From Lacrimispora celerecrescens (lineage in GTDB: Bacteria > Bacillota > Clostridia > Lachnospirales > Lachnospiraceae), in contig NZ_JPME01000012.1 of assembly GCF_000732605.1 (NCBI RefSeq), positions 62,001-126,000 of the forward strand: DNA of 64,000 bases. Direction: 5' to 3'. Positions 37,413 to 46,545 of the stretch are shown one piece after another. Position 1 is the stretch's first letter. Each line of letters starts with the position of its first letter. A model generated the notes under the pieces. It was given only the letters and a program-made list of their open reading frames with translations, had not been told where the DNA came from and did no database searches. The translations under genes and the position numbers were made by a program.

Positions 37413-38456
37413 ATGAAGAAAAGATTTGGTGCATTACTCATGGCAGCAGTAACGGCAGCAGCACTCGTACTTAGTGGCTGCAGTACTGGTGGAAAAACAG
37501 AGGGTGCAGCTGAAACAAAGGCTCAGGCAGGAGGGAAAAGCGCGGCGGATTATAAAATTGTCCTTATCCTTCCAGGGCCGATCAATGACCAGAGCTGGAA
37601 CGCCACAAACTATGCAGGTCTTACCGCTTGTAACGAAAAGCTGGGTACCAAAATGGAATATGTGGAAAACGTGCAGGCATCTGACTATGAGTCAACCTTC
37701 CGTGAATATGCGGAACGAGGCTATGACCTCATTATGGCAGCTGGTTCCCAGTTCGATGAAGCGGTAGCAGCAGTAGCCCCCAATTATAAGGACACTACTT
37801 TTTGTGCGGTAAATGGCTCCAAATGTGACGGAGTCAATGTGGCTCCCATTTTCCCAAAAGAATATGAAGCCAGTTATATTGCTTCCATTCTTGCAGGAAA
37901 TGTGACAAAGAACGGAAACTTTGCAACCATCGGAGGTTTCCCCAATGAGCCGATGGAACATTTAATGGATGTATATGAAAAGAATTCTGTTAAGATCGCA
38001 GAAAGCCGGGGCATTACCGGTGCAAAGGCGACCAGAGCATATGCCAACAGCTGGAATGACGTAGCCCTTGGCAAACAGATGGCAGAGCAGATGATCGATA
38101 ACGGAGCAGATACCATGTTTGTATACGCCAATGAAGTAGGTCTTGGAAGCATTGAAGCAGCTAAGGCAAAAGGCGCTAAATTTATCGGCTTTTCCAGTGA
38201 CCAGACAACCATCGATCCAAATACCGTTGTAGCTTCTGTAAATTTTGATTTCAAGAATTTCTATATCTGGGCTCTGGGCCTTTATATGGACGGCAAACTT
38301 TCCGGAAATATGGTTCATGAAGCTGGTATTAATGAAGATATCTTTGTACCGGTATATACCGATAATATTTCCCAGGAAGTAAAGGATGCAGTAGACCAGG
38401 GAATCAAGGATTTTAAGGACGGCAAGGTAGATTTACAGGCGATGTTTGAGAAGTAA
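37413..38456 (+). CDS. BMP-family nucleoside-binding lipoprotein of an ABC importer
   Basis: A 347-residue extracytoplasmic solute-binding protein. A signal peptide with lipobox LSGC directs lipid anchoring by Lgt. The mature part begins with a low-complexity Lys/Ala/Gly linker and then the BMP (PnrA/Med) fold: VLILPGPINDQSWNATNY, a central GSQFDEAVAAVAP, and FIGFSSDQTTIDPNTVVASV. BMP proteins bind purine nucleosides, or occasionally autoinducers, and here ATPase and two permease genes follow. ATG 37413 has AAAGGAGG upstream; the in-frame frame to 37341 is leader. Likely under YesM/YesN control. Confidence 0.92.
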   Translation: MKKRFGALLMAAVTAAALVLSGCSTGGKTEGAAETKAQAGGKSAADYKIVLILPGPINDQSWNATNYAGLTACNEKLGTKMEYVENVQASDYESTFREYAERGYDLIMAAGSQFDEAVAAVAPNYKDTTFCAVNGSKCDGVNVAPIFPKEYEASYIASILAGNVTKNGNFATIGGFPNEPMEHLMDVYEKNSVKIAESRGITGAKATRAYANSWNDVALGKQMAEQMIDNGADTMFVYANEVGLGSIEAAKAKGAKFIGFSSDQTTIDPNTVVASVNFDFKNFYIWALGLYMDGKLSGNMVHEAGINEDIFVPVYTDNISQEVKDAVDQGIKDFKDGKVDLQAMFEK

Positions 38457-38468
38457 GATATAACCGGA

Positions 38469-38516
38469 GGGCTGACGCAGGAGAAAAACAGGATTGTTTG
38501 AACTGCGTAGCCCTTA
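38469..38516 (+). terminator. Intercistronic hairpin after the BMP gene
   Basis: GGGCT/AGCCC and CGCAG/CTGCG form a two-part stem (38469-38480 with 38503-38513) around an AAACA/TGTTT inner hairpin. With no T run it more likely attenuates transcription or protects the upstream mRNA, giving more binding protein than ATPase. Confidence 0.5.
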
Positions 38517-38523
38517 TCGTATG

Positions 38524-38615
38524 CGCGAGCAATGAGCTGGACGAATATGCTTGCATATTCATTCGACGAATGCCGCGACAACTAAGAAAAACCCGCAAAG
38601 CGTGTTTTTCTTAGT
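38524..38615 (+). repeat. Structured intergenic element R1 (divergent copy)
   Basis: Order of parts: AGCAATGAG (38528-38536), hairpin 1 (GAATATG 38543-38549 with CATATTC 38554-38560), core word CGAATGCC (38567-38574), hairpin 2 (12 bp, 38581-38592 with 38604-38615, inner CGC/GCG). The order matches R2 and R3, but the 7-bp outer stem and the GGGC/GCCC core stem are missing. Confidence 0.5.
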
Positions 38616-38633
38616 ATGAAGAGGAGGAGCTTC

Positions 38634-40154
38634 GTGAATACACCATTTTTTGAATTAAAGAATGTATCAAAATATTTTGCCAGGGTCGTGGCAAACAAGG
38701 ACATTTCTTTTTCTGTAAATAGGGGAGAGGTGCTGGCACTATTGGGAGAAAACGGGGCAGGAAAAAGCACGGTTATGAAAATCCTCTATGGCCTTTATAA
38801 GGCGGATGAGGGGCAGATCCTGATGGATGGAAAAGAACAGAAGATCACATCCCCAAAAGATGCCATGGCTTTGGGAATTTCCATGATTCAGCAGCACTTT
38901 TCTCTGGTGTCCGCCCATACGGTTACGGAAAATATTATTTTAGGCAATGTAAACGGCGTGATTGATTACGAGAAATGCAAAAAGGAAGTAGAAGAGCTTT
39001 CTTCCCAGTACGGGTTTCAAATTCCTGTGGATGCAAAAGTGGAGGAGCTTGCTGTGGGAGTGCAGCAGAAGGTGGAAATCCTTAAGGCCCTTTATTTAAA
39101 GACAAGCCTGTTAATTATGGATGAGCCTACGGCAGTGCTGACGCCCCAGGAAGCGGAAACGCTGATGGAATTTGTTAAAGAGTATACCTCCAGAGGAAAT
39201 TCAGTCATTTTCATTACCCATAAGATGAAGGAAGTCATGGAGGTGGCGGACCGGATCATCGTTATGCGAAACGGAAGGATTACGGGAGACCTTTCTGCAA
39301 AGGAAACCAATGAGGTGGAGCTGACAAGACTCATGATGGGGAAAGAAATGGTGCCCCCAAAGCGGGAGCAGGCAGAAGAACAAAAAGAAAAAAAGGTATG
39401 TCTGGAGCTGTCTTCTGTTACGGTACAGCGCAAAGGAGAACCACCACTTTTAAGTGATTTGTCATTTCAGATCATGGAGGGTGAAGTCTTCGGAGTAGCA
39501 GGCGTGAGCGGAAACGGGCAGGAGGAGCTTTGTGAGGTAGTTTGCGGGGCACTGCCTGTGACCTCGGGAAAGGTGCTTTTAAATGGTACGGATATTACTT
39601 CCACTTCCATAAGAGAACGCATCGATCAGGGAATCGGATACGTTCCGGTAGATCGTTACCGGGATGCCATGGTAGGAGAGATGACCCTGGCTGAAAATAT
39701 GATGCTAAAAACAAGCTTTGATAAGAAGTGGATCTCACATGGCTTTTTAAATAAGAAGAAACTTCAAAATGATACACAAAAAGCCATTGATGAATTTGAT
39801 ATCAAGGCGCCGGGACCAGATGCCCAGATCAAGGGATTATCAGGAGGCAACCAGCAGAAGGTCATTCTTGCCAGAGAAGTGGGAAACGCAGGGAAGGTAT
39901 TGATCATGGACCAGCCTACCAGGGGATTGGATCTGGGAGCTATCAATAACATTCATAACAACATCCTGGCAGAGCGGAAGAATGGAAAGGGGATTCTTCT
40001 GGTATCCACCGAATTGTCGGAAATTTTCCAGTTATGTGACAGGATTGCCGTTATCTACAAGGGATCTTTTATGGGAATCTACGACCATGACCAACTTAAC
40101 ACAGAACGGATCGGTCTATTAATGGCCGGCTACAAAGAGGAGAAGGAGGCGTAA
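38634..40154 (+). CDS. Nucleoside ABC importer, ATP-binding protein with two ABC domains
   Basis: A 506-residue fused ABC ATPase of the RbsA/NupO type. Domain 1 has Walker A GENGAGKST, a degenerate signature VGVQQKVE and Walker B LLIMDEPTAV; domain 2 has a degenerate Walker A (GVSGNGQEEL), a good signature LSGGNQQKV and LIMDQPTRGLD. Asymmetric sites like these are normal for this class. GTG 38634 follows GAGGAGGAG; the ATG at 38616 is inside that site. It is preceded by element R1 and followed after 3 nt by the permease gene. Confidence 0.93.
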   Translation: MNTPFFELKNVSKYFARVVANKDISFSVNRGEVLALLGENGAGKSTVMKILYGLYKADEGQILMDGKEQKITSPKDAMALGISMIQQHFSLVSAHTVTENIILGNVNGVIDYEKCKKEVEELSSQYGFQIPVDAKVEELAVGVQQKVEILKALYLKTSLLIMDEPTAVLTPQEAETLMEFVKEYTSRGNSVIFITHKMKEVMEVADRIIVMRNGRITGDLSAKETNEVELTRLMMGKEMVPPKREQAEEQKEKKVCLELSSVTVQRKGEPPLLSDLSFQIMEGEVFGVAGVSGNGQEELCEVVCGALPVTSGKVLLNGTDITSTSIRERIDQGIGYVPVDRYRDAMVGEMTLAENMMLKTSFDKKWISHGFLNKKKLQNDTQKAIDEFDIKAPGPDAQIKGLSGGNQQKVILAREVGNAGKVLIMDQPTRGLDLGAINNIHNNILAERKNGKGILLVSTELSEIFQLCDRIAVIYKGSFMGIYDHDQLNTERIGLLMAGYKEEKEA

Positions 40155-40157
40155 AGC

Positions 40158-41221
40158 ATGAATACAAAAGTCAGGGACTTAATTGTGACAAATGCTGCTG
40201 CCATCATTGCCGGCTTGCTCTTAAGCGGCCTCATGCTTTTGCTGCTTCATATCAACCCGGTCGAAGTATTTGTATATTCCATCAATACCATGTTTTCGGA
40301 TAAATATACCATGGGGGAAGTGTTTTTAAAGGCGACACCCCTTATATTTACAGCGCTGGCCTTCGCGTTTACGTTTAAGGCAAATCTGTTTAATATCGGC
40401 GCACAAGGACAGTTTTATATGGGTTCCATTGCTGCCATTGCCTTATCTTTGCAGCTTGACGGAAAGGTTCCCACAGCGGTACTTTTAATTCTTGTGTGCC
40501 TGACTGCGGCACTGGCAGGCGGGCTTATGGGTGCTTTGATCGGATTTTTAAAGGCACGCTTTAAAGCCAATGAATTCCTTGTCAGCATGATGTCCACTTA
40601 CGTTGCTTTGGCTGTCATGAATTATCTGCTGCGCACATTTTTAAAAGAGTCCAAAGGAGAGTATCCCCAGACCGATGCCATATCAAGGTCAGCATGGCTT
40701 CCTGTTATCGTAAAGGGGACCAGGCTGCATATCGGATTTGTGCTGGCGGTTCTGGCGGCCGTGGGCATCTGGGTTCTGCTTTATAAAACGCCTCTGGGAT
40801 ACCGGATCCGGGCAGTGGGAAGCAATGCTTCTGCATCCAGGATGTCAGGAATTGATTCCAATAAGATCTTTGTGGCTGCATTTTTTATCAGCGGCGCCTG
40901 GCGGGAGCAGCAGGATTTACGGAAGTAAACGGTGTTCAGCATATGTTGATCCAGGACTTTAACAGCGGAGTGGGCTCCGCAGGCCTGGGAATTGCAATTC
41001 TTGCCAATGCCAATCCCATCGGAATCATATTCGCCTCGCTTCTGTTCGGCGCTTTAAATGTTATGGGAAATTTAATGGGACGCATGCCGGGAGTCAATGT
41101 TCCCGCAAGCATTGTTGATCTGATGCAGGGGTTTGTTATGCTGTTCGTTATCATATCCTATTTCTTCCGGCATTATCTGGAAAACAGGAGAGAGAAGCGC
41201 AGACTGCAGAAAGGAGCGTGA
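40158..41221 (+). pseudogene. Nucleoside ABC importer permease 1, broken by a 1-nt frameshift
   Basis: The first frame (40158 to a stop at 40928) reads a BPD-type permease (NIGAQGQFYMGSIAAI, FKANEFLVSMM, YRIRAVGSNASASRMSG) up to FFISGA, then runs into WREQQDLRK and stops. The -1 frame continues the protein as AGAAGFTEVNGVQHML to the stop at 41219-41221. One base appears missing in the run GGCGCCTGGCGGG at about 40892-40904; restoring it gives about 354 residues with the normal C-terminus. No slippery heptamer is seen, so a mutation or a sequencing error is likelier than programmed shifting. GAAGGAGG precedes the ATG. Confidence 0.85.
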
Positions 41222-41229
41222 AACAGGTT

Positions 41230-42147
41230 ATGATCATAAGCTTATTAAAACGTGCACTGATGATGAGTACGCCCTTGCTGTTTGGCTCCATTGCAGAAGT
41301 CATAGCAGAGCGTTCGGGTATGATGGTTACCGCAATCGAAGGGATCTTCCTTATGGGAGCCTGGGGCGGATTCGTAGGAACCTATTTGACCGGCAGTGCA
41401 TTCATTGGAATTCTTGCCGCCATTCTTTCCGGGCTTGTTGCGGCAGCCGTGTATGGAGTGGTATGTATTTATTTAAAACAGCACCAGGTAGTCACAGGTA
41501 CGGCCATTAATGTACTGGCAGCCGGAATCTGCACTTACCTTCAACGGGTATTGTTCGGAGTTCCCACCGCACCCCTTAAAATCAGTCCTCTGCCTGAGAT
41601 CGCGATTCCCGTTCTCAGTAAGATTCCAGTTATGGGTCCGGTATTTTTCCAGCAGAATATATTGACCTATGTGGTTTATTTACTCATTCCTGCATCCTAT
41701 TTTCTCTTATTTAAGACATCCTTTGGACTTACCATTCGTTCCACAGGGGAAAACCCGGAGGCAGTGGATGTGGCCGGTATCAATGTTAATGCAGTCCGGT
41801 TCTTTACGGTTCTTTTAGCCGGAGTGATGGGTGGCATTGCAGGCGCATTTTATTCCGTAGGATATTTGGGAATGTTCACCACAAATATCATTGGCGGACG
41901 TGGCTGGATCGCATTTGCCATCTGCTTTTTGGGCAACTGGAATCCAAAAGGAGCTGTTTTGGGAACCGTGGTATTCGGACTTACGGAGGCCATTGCGATT
42001 TATATGCAGTCGGTGGGAGGAGGAAGCTACTTCCCCAATGAATTGTTCATTGCCCTGCCTTATCTGCTGACTATTATATTGACCGTATCCAGAAGAAACT
42101 TCAATGTACCCGCTAAGCTGGGTGTCGCATACAGCAAAGAAAATTAA
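41230..42147 (+). CDS. Nucleoside ABC importer permease 2
   Basis: A 305-residue polytopic permease of the RbsC/NupQ type, with STPLLFGSIAEVIAERSGMM at the N-terminus, RSTGENPEAVDVAGINV in the coupling loop and GRGWIAFAICFLGNWNP near the end. It forms the heterodimeric channel with permease 1, so loss of permease 1 would disable the importer unless the frameshift is an artefact. The start is uncertain: ATG 41230 is chosen (AAGGAG 13 nt upstream), while GTG 41218 overlaps the preceding stop but sits only 1 nt from the Shine-Dalgarno. Confidence 0.9.
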   Translation: MIISLLKRALMMSTPLLFGSIAEVIAERSGMMVTAIEGIFLMGAWGGFVGTYLTGSAFIGILAAILSGLVAAAVYGVVCIYLKQHQVVTGTAINVLAAGICTYLQRVLFGVPTAPLKISPLPEIAIPVLSKIPVMGPVFFQQNILTYVVYLLIPASYFLLFKTSFGLTIRSTGENPEAVDVAGINVNAVRFFTVLLAGVMGGIAGAFYSVGYLGMFTTNIIGGRGWIAFAICFLGNWNPKGAVLGTVVFGLTEAIAIYMQSVGGGSYFPNELFIALPYLLTIILTVSRRNFNVPAKLGVAYSKEN

Positions 42148-42155
42148 GAATGAAA

Positions 42156-42213
42156 AAGACAGGCATTCCAGGTCAGTGTGTTCCAATTCACTGCCCAAGG
42201 GAATGCCTTTTTT
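42156..42213 (+). terminator. Terminator after the nucleoside importer
   Basis: AGGCATTCC (42161-42169) pairs with GGAATGCCT (42200-42208), with an inner CAGTG/CACTG stem, followed by TTTTT. Confidence 0.8.
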
Positions 42214-42295
42214 CCATTATATGGAAATCCTGTCAGGACAACTGTTCCCAGTTACATGAAAGCAAAATGAAAATAAAAATTCATAGAAATTGTTC

Positions 42296-42380
42296 TTGCT
42301 ATTTCACGGTAAATGTACTAGAATTAAACCATAAGTGGTGGAAAGTGGTGCAAAGTGGTAGAAAATGGTGGGATAGTGGT
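42296..42380 (+). promoter_or_regulatory. dcw promoter and five MraZ boxes
   Basis: TTGCTA (42296-42301), 17-nt spacer, TAGAAT (42319-42324). From 42331 to 42380 the motif AAAGTGGTG (with small changes: TAAGTGGTG, AAAGTGGTG, AAAGTGGTA, AAAATGGTG, ATAGTGGT) is repeated five times with an exact 10-bp period, on one helix face and covering the transcription start. MraZ binds repeated GTGG-type boxes before its own operon, so this is its autoregulatory site. Confidence 0.85.
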
Positions 42381-42415
42381 CCAAAACCCTACCGATGTAC
42401 AAGCAGGTGATTGGT

Positions 42416-42841
42416 ATGTTCATGGGTGAATACAATCATACAGTCGATGCAAAGGGACGTCTTATTGTCCCGTCGAAGTTCAGAGAGCAGCTGGGAGAAG
42501 AATTCGTCGTTACGAAGGGTTTGGATGGCTGTTTATTTGTGTATGATAATGATGAGTGGACTGCCCTGGAAAATAAATTAAAAAGCCTGCCGCTGACCAA
42601 CACCAATGCCAGAAAGTTTTCCAGATTCTTTCTGGCCGGAGCCAGTACCTGCGAAGTGGACAAGCAGGGAAGAATCCTGCTTCCTTCCGTTTTAAGGGAA
42701 CATGCAGGAATCGAAAAGGACGCAGTTCTAGTAGGAGTGGGAAGCCGTATCGAAATCTGGAACAAGGATGCATGGATCGCAGCCAATACCTATGAAGATA
42801 TGGAAGAAATCGCGGAAGCTATGGAAGGACTTGGTATATGA
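42416..42841 (+). CDS. mraZ: Transcriptional regulator MraZ
   Basis: A 141-residue protein of two AbrB-like swapped-hairpin domains ([14 protein letters not shown], then [15 protein letters not shown]), which forms ring oligomers and represses the division/wall operon through the boxes just upstream. ATG 42416 has AGGTGA at 42404-42409; the upstream in-frame ATG at 42395 would add MYKQVIG and is not supported. The stop overlaps the rsmH start (ATGA). Confidence 0.95.
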   Translation: MFMGEYNHTVDAKGRLIVPSKFREQLGEEFVVTKGLDGCLFVYDNDEWTALENKLKSLPLTNTNARKFSRFFLAGASTCEVDKQGRILLPSVLREHAGIEKDAVLVGVGSRIEIWNKDAWIAANTYEDMEEIAEAMEGLGI

Positions 42842-43776
42842 TGTTTGAACACAAGTCAGTGCTGCTATATGAAACCATTGACAGCCTGAATGTAAAACCA
42901 GACGGAATCTATGTAGATGGAACGCTGGGAGGAGGCGGACACGCGTTAGAAGTGTGCAAACGCCTTGGAACTTACGGAAGATTAATCGGAATTGATCAGG
43001 ATGGGGATGCCATTAAGGCAGCCACAGAACGGCTGAAGGCTTATGAAGATAAAGTGACGGTTGTAAGAAGCAATTACGAAAATATAAAGACAGTATTAGA
43101 GGATTTAGGAATCGAAGGAGTGGACGGAATTTACTTGGACTTAGGGGTATCTTCTTATCAGCTTGACATAGCGGAAAGAGGGTTTACCTACAGGGAAGAC
43201 GATGCGCCTTTGGACATGCGTATGGATCAGAGGAATGAACAGACGGCAGCCGATATCATCAATACCTACAGTGAATTTGACTTATACCGGATCATAAGGG
43301 ATTACGGAGAAGATAAGTTTGCAAAGAATATTGCAAAGCACATTGTAAGGGAAAGGCAGATAAAGCCCATTGAGACAACAGGAGAGTTGTCGGAGATCAT
43401 CAAAGGGGCGATTCCTGCGAAGGTAAGGGCAGTGGGAGGACATCCTTCCAAACGGACATTCCAGGCGATACGGATCGAGCTGAATAAGGAACTGGAGGTT
43501 TTAATAAATTCCATTGATACCATGATTGACCTGTTAAATCCTGGTGGACGGTTATCCATTATCACCTTTCACTCTCTGGAAGACCGGATTGTGAAGACGA
43601 GATTTAAAACCAATGAAGACCCTTGTATTTGCCCGTCGAATTTTCCGGTCTGCGTTTGCGGAAAAAAGAGCAAAGGCAAGGTGATTACAAGAAAACCCAT
43701 TGTACCGTCGGAAGAAGAGATTGAAGAAAACAAACGTTCAAAGAGTTCAAAGCTTCGGGTATTTGAACGAATTTAA
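42838..43776 (+). CDS. rsmH: 16S rRNA m4C1402 methyltransferase
   Basis: Methylates N4 of C1402 of 16S rRNA with SAM. The 312-residue protein has the SAM motif [34 protein letters not shown], the helical insert ([18 protein letters not shown]), [18 protein letters not shown] and [15 protein letters not shown]-like ending. It overlaps mraZ by 4 nt, with two tandem ATGs at 42838 and 42841. A normal second gene of the dcw cluster. Confidence 0.96.
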   Translation: MMFEHKSVLLYETIDSLNVKPDGIYVDGTLGGGGHALEVCKRLGTYGRLIGIDQDGDAIKAATERLKAYEDKVTVVRSNYENIKTVLEDLGIEGVDGIYLDLGVSSYQLDIAERGFTYREDDAPLDMRMDQRNEQTAADIINTYSEFDLYRIIRDYGEDKFAKNIAKHIVRERQIKPIETTGELSEIIKGAIPAKVRAVGGHPSKRTFQAIRIELNKELEVLINSIDTMIDLLNPGGRLSIITFHSLEDRIVKTRFKTNEDPCICPSNFPVCVCGKKSKGKVITRKPIVPSEEEIEENKRSKSSKLRVFERI

Positions 43777-43792
43777 AAGGGAGGAAGAGAGA

Positions 43793-44275
43793 GTGGCTGC
43801 AAGAAAGAATGTGCGTTCCTATGGGAGCTCTACTTACGTACAGGGCAATACTGTCCGTAAAACCATGCCGGTTCCAATGCCGGTTCATACACCAGAAGAA
43901 ATCCGTCGTCCATCAGTAAACCATCAGGTCAGAAGAAATCGTGAAAAAGCTTTGCAGATGGATTTGCCATATGTGGTCATGCTGACCATTGCCGCAGTCT
44001 GCACCCTCTGCCTGTGCGTGAATTATCTGCATTTGCAATCCTCTATTACAGCCAGTATTCATGGCGTTGAGCTTTTAGAAGCAGAGTTAGAACATTTGAA
44101 AACTGAAAATAATGCATTGGAAATGAACATCAACACTTCTGTCGATTTGGATCATGTGTATAAAGTGGCTACTGAGGAACTTGGAATGGTCTATGCGAAT
44201 AAGGACCAGATCCTTCACTATGACAAGACGGAAAGTGAGTATGTAAGACAGAATGAGGATATCCCGAAGCACTAA
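43793..44275 (+). CDS. ftsL: Cell division protein FtsL-like
   Basis: A 160-residue bitopic protein: basic cytoplasmic N-terminus of about 60 residues, one membrane helix (LPYVVMLTIAAVCTLCLCV) and a periplasm-side coiled coil (VELLEAELEHLKTENNALEM). FtsL joins FtsB/DivIC and FtsQ/DivIB in the divisome core. Sequence identity in this family is low, so the call leans on topology and position between rsmH and the PBP gene. GTG 43793 follows AGGGAGG by 8 nt. Its end overlaps the next gene by 23 nt. Confidence 0.85.
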   Translation: MAARKNVRSYGSSTYVQGNTVRKTMPVPMPVHTPEEIRRPSVNHQVRRNREKALQMDLPYVVMLTIAAVCTLCLCVNYLHLQSSITASIHGVELLEAELEHLKTENNALEMNINTSVDLDHVYKVATEELGMVYANKDQILHYDKTESEYVRQNEDIPKH

Positions 44276-46472
44276 TAAAAACAGGAATAAGAAGAGTAAG
44301 GTATTTCCCCGTTATATGCAGGAAAAGCTGGCGATTACCGTCCTGGTAATTACGCTGGCTTTGTTTGCATTAGTTATGACCTTGTATAACTTAATGACGA
44401 ATAAAAAGGAAGATTACAATCAGATTGTGCTGTCCCAGCAGGAATATGACAGCCGTATCATTCCCTTTAAGCGAGGGGATATCATGGACCGTAACGGAAC
44501 TTATCTGGCAACCAGTGAAAAGGTATACAACTTGATCCTGGATCCCAAACAGATCATGTCGGACCAGGATTCCTATCTGGAACCGAGTGTAACGGCCCTG
44601 ACCGAATGCTTTGGCTATGACCGGACGGAAATCATGAATCTGATACAGGAAAAGAAAGATAAGCAGTATGTACGGTATGCAAAGCAGCTTACATATGACG
44701 ATAAACAAAAATATGATAAATATAAGGCAGACCAATCCGATGCGCTGAAAAAAAGCGGGAAGGCCATTAAAGGAATCTGGTTTGAAGATGAGTATAAAAG
44801 GGTGTATCCCTATAACTCCATGGGCTGCAATCTCATTGGCTTTGCCAACGGGGACGGCATGGATGGGACCGGAGGAATCGAGCAGTTCTATAATACGACC
44901 CTTATGGGAATCAACGGAAGGGAATACGGATACTTAAATGATGACTCCAACTTAGAGAGAGTTATAAAACCCGCATCCAATGGCAACACCGTGGTTTCCA
45001 CCATGGATGTGAATATCCAGAAGATTGTTGAAAAATATATCAATGAGTGGGAACAGAATACAGGAAGCAAACGGGTAGGCGTAATCGTTATGGATCCCAA
45101 TAACGGCGAGGTCCTGGCCATGGCAAACGACAAGGCATTTGATTTAAACAATCCAAGAGCCTTAAGGTCTGAGTACACCGATGATGTACTGCGGCAGCTT
45201 GGAATCAAAGAAGCCATGGACGATTACAAGAGAAAGAATAAGGATGCCCAGCCCTTAACGGAGGCAAACGTTACAGAGCATTATTCGAGTGAAGAGATCA
45301 AATCCCTGGGAACCCAGGTGGCATGGAACCAGACCTGGCGTAATTTCTGCATCAGTGACGGATTTGAACCGGGGTCTACAGAAAAGATTTTTACCGTATC
45401 TGCCGCCATGGAAGAAGGGGCTATTACCGGTAAGGAAACATATGAGTGCAACAAGTTCCTTGAAGTGGGAGGGCATAAGATCAACTGCGTCAGCAGATAC
45501 GGGCATGGCCTGATTACCGTTGAGGAAGGCTTGATGAAGTCCTGCAACGTAGTCATGATGCGGATTGCTCAGCAGATGGGAAAAGAAAAATTCTATAAGT
45601 ATCAGCAGATTTTCGGCTTCGGCTCCAAGACCGGGATCGACCTGCCTGGAGAAGCAGATAATAAGACTCTTGTTTATACCCAGAATACGGCGGGGCCTAC
45701 GGATCTTGCAACCAACTCCTTTGGACAGAACTTCAGCACGACCATGATCCAGATGGCCGCTGCCTATAGCTCCGTGATCAATGGAGGTTCCTATTATGAA
45801 CCTCATGTGGTGAAGCAGGTTCTGAACGAGCAGGGTTCTGTTATTAAAAAGGTAGAACCGGTTCTTGTCAGGGAAACGGTATCGGAATCAACGACCAAAT
45901 TCATCAATGAAGCCCTGTTTAAGACCGTTAATGCAGTAGGAGGAACGGGAGGAGCTGCAAGAGTTGTTGGATATAAGGTTGCCGGTAAGACCGGTACTGC
46001 GGAGAAGATTCCCCGTGATAAGACCAATTATGTGGTATCCTTCTGCGGTTATGCTCCGGCGGACAATCCTCAGGTTTTAGTATACGTTGTGGTTGATGAG
46101 CCTCATGTGGAGGATCAGCCTCACAGTACCTATGCCAGCCAGATTTTCCAGAAGATTATGACGGAGATTCTTCCTTATATAAATGTATTTCCGGATACAG
46201 ATGCGGAGACCTCACCATTGCCTGATGAGGCAGCTAAGCTTCCTGAGCAGGAAGGGATAACCAGTGAAACAGAAAGCGCATCCCAGGGAGAAACTGCAGC
46301 CGATGAATCAAGTGCAGAAGAAACCACTGAACAGGCTCCTACCATGGAAAACGGAAACCCGATTCCAGATGAGTATTTAAACCCTTCGGAAGAATACGTC
46401 AACAGAGAGGAAGGGGATGACGGTTCCAATCTCCCGGCAGCACTTCCCTCAGAAGAGACAACGGCCCAATAA
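44253..46472 (+). CDS. Class B penicillin-binding protein (FtsI/PBP2-type)
   Basis: A division transpeptidase of 739 residues: one N-terminal membrane helix (about 27-48), a PBP dimer domain (IPFKRGDIMDRNG) and a transpeptidase domain with Ser375 in PGSTEK (S-x2-K), SCN at 430-432 and KTGT from Lys579. All catalytic motifs are intact. After about residue 645 there is a Glu/Ser/Thr/Pro-rich, acidic tail of roughly 95 residues, unlike the PASTA domains of many Gram-positive relatives. The ATG overlaps ftsL and has only a weak ribosome site; ATG 44316 is a less likely start that would remove the basic N-terminus. Confidence 0.93.
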   Translation: MRISRSTNKNRNKKSKVFPRYMQEKLAITVLVITLALFALVMTLYNLMTNKKEDYNQIVLSQQEYDSRIIPFKRGDIMDRNGTYLATSEKVYNLILDPKQIMSDQDSYLEPSVTALTECFGYDRTEIMNLIQEKKDKQYVRYAKQLTYDDKQKYDKYKADQSDALKKSGKAIKGIWFEDEYKRVYPYNSMGCNLIGFANGDGMDGTGGIEQFYNTTLMGINGREYGYLNDDSNLERVIKPASNGNTVVSTMDVNIQKIVEKYINEWEQNTGSKRVGVIVMDPNNGEVLAMANDKAFDLNNPRALRSEYTDDVLRQLGIKEAMDDYKRKNKDAQPLTEANVTEHYSSEEIKSLGTQVAWNQTWRNFCISDGFEPGSTEKIFTVSAAMEEGAITGKETYECNKFLEVGGHKINCVSRYGHGLITVEEGLMKSCNVVMMRIAQQMGKEKFYKYQQIFGFGSKTGIDLPGEADNKTLVYTQNTAGPTDLATNSFGQNFSTTMIQMAAAYSSVINGGSYYEPHVVKQVLNEQGSVIKKVEPVLVRETVSESTTKFINEALFKTVNAVGGTGGAARVVGYKVAGKTGTAEKIPRDKTNYVVSFCGYAPADNPQVLVYVVVDEPHVEDQPHSTYASQIFQKIMTEILPYINVFPDTDAETSPLPDEAAKLPEQEGITSETESASQGETAADESSAEETTEQAPTMENGNPIPDEYLNPSEEYVNREEGDDGSNLPAALPSEETTAQ

Positions 46473-46490
46473 GGAACTTTTTTAAAGAAC

Positions 46491-46518
46491 TCATAAAAAG
46501 TCCTGAAAATCATATACT
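46491..46518 (+). promoter_or_regulatory. Possible sigma-E-type promoter before spoVD
   Basis: TCATAAA (46491-46497), 13-nt spacer, CATATACT (46511-46518). Bacillus sigma-E promoters read KMATATT, 13-14 nt, CATACAHT; the -35 matches five of seven and the -10 seven of eight positions. The position directly before a sporulation-type PBP supports mother-cell expression. Confidence 0.4.
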
Positions 46519-46545
46519 GTAGAAATAATGGTGATGGAGCAGTGC

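Noticed and set aside
40892-40904. Programmed ribosomal frameshift in permease 1
   Set aside because: No X-XXY-YYZ heptamer, no internal Shine-Dalgarno at the right spacing and no downstream pseudoknot were seen; a point deletion is simpler.
42331-42380. Tandem repeats as a CRISPR-like or microsatellite array
   Set aside because: The 10-bp units match the MraZ box, overlap a promoter start and precede mraZ; there are no spacers.
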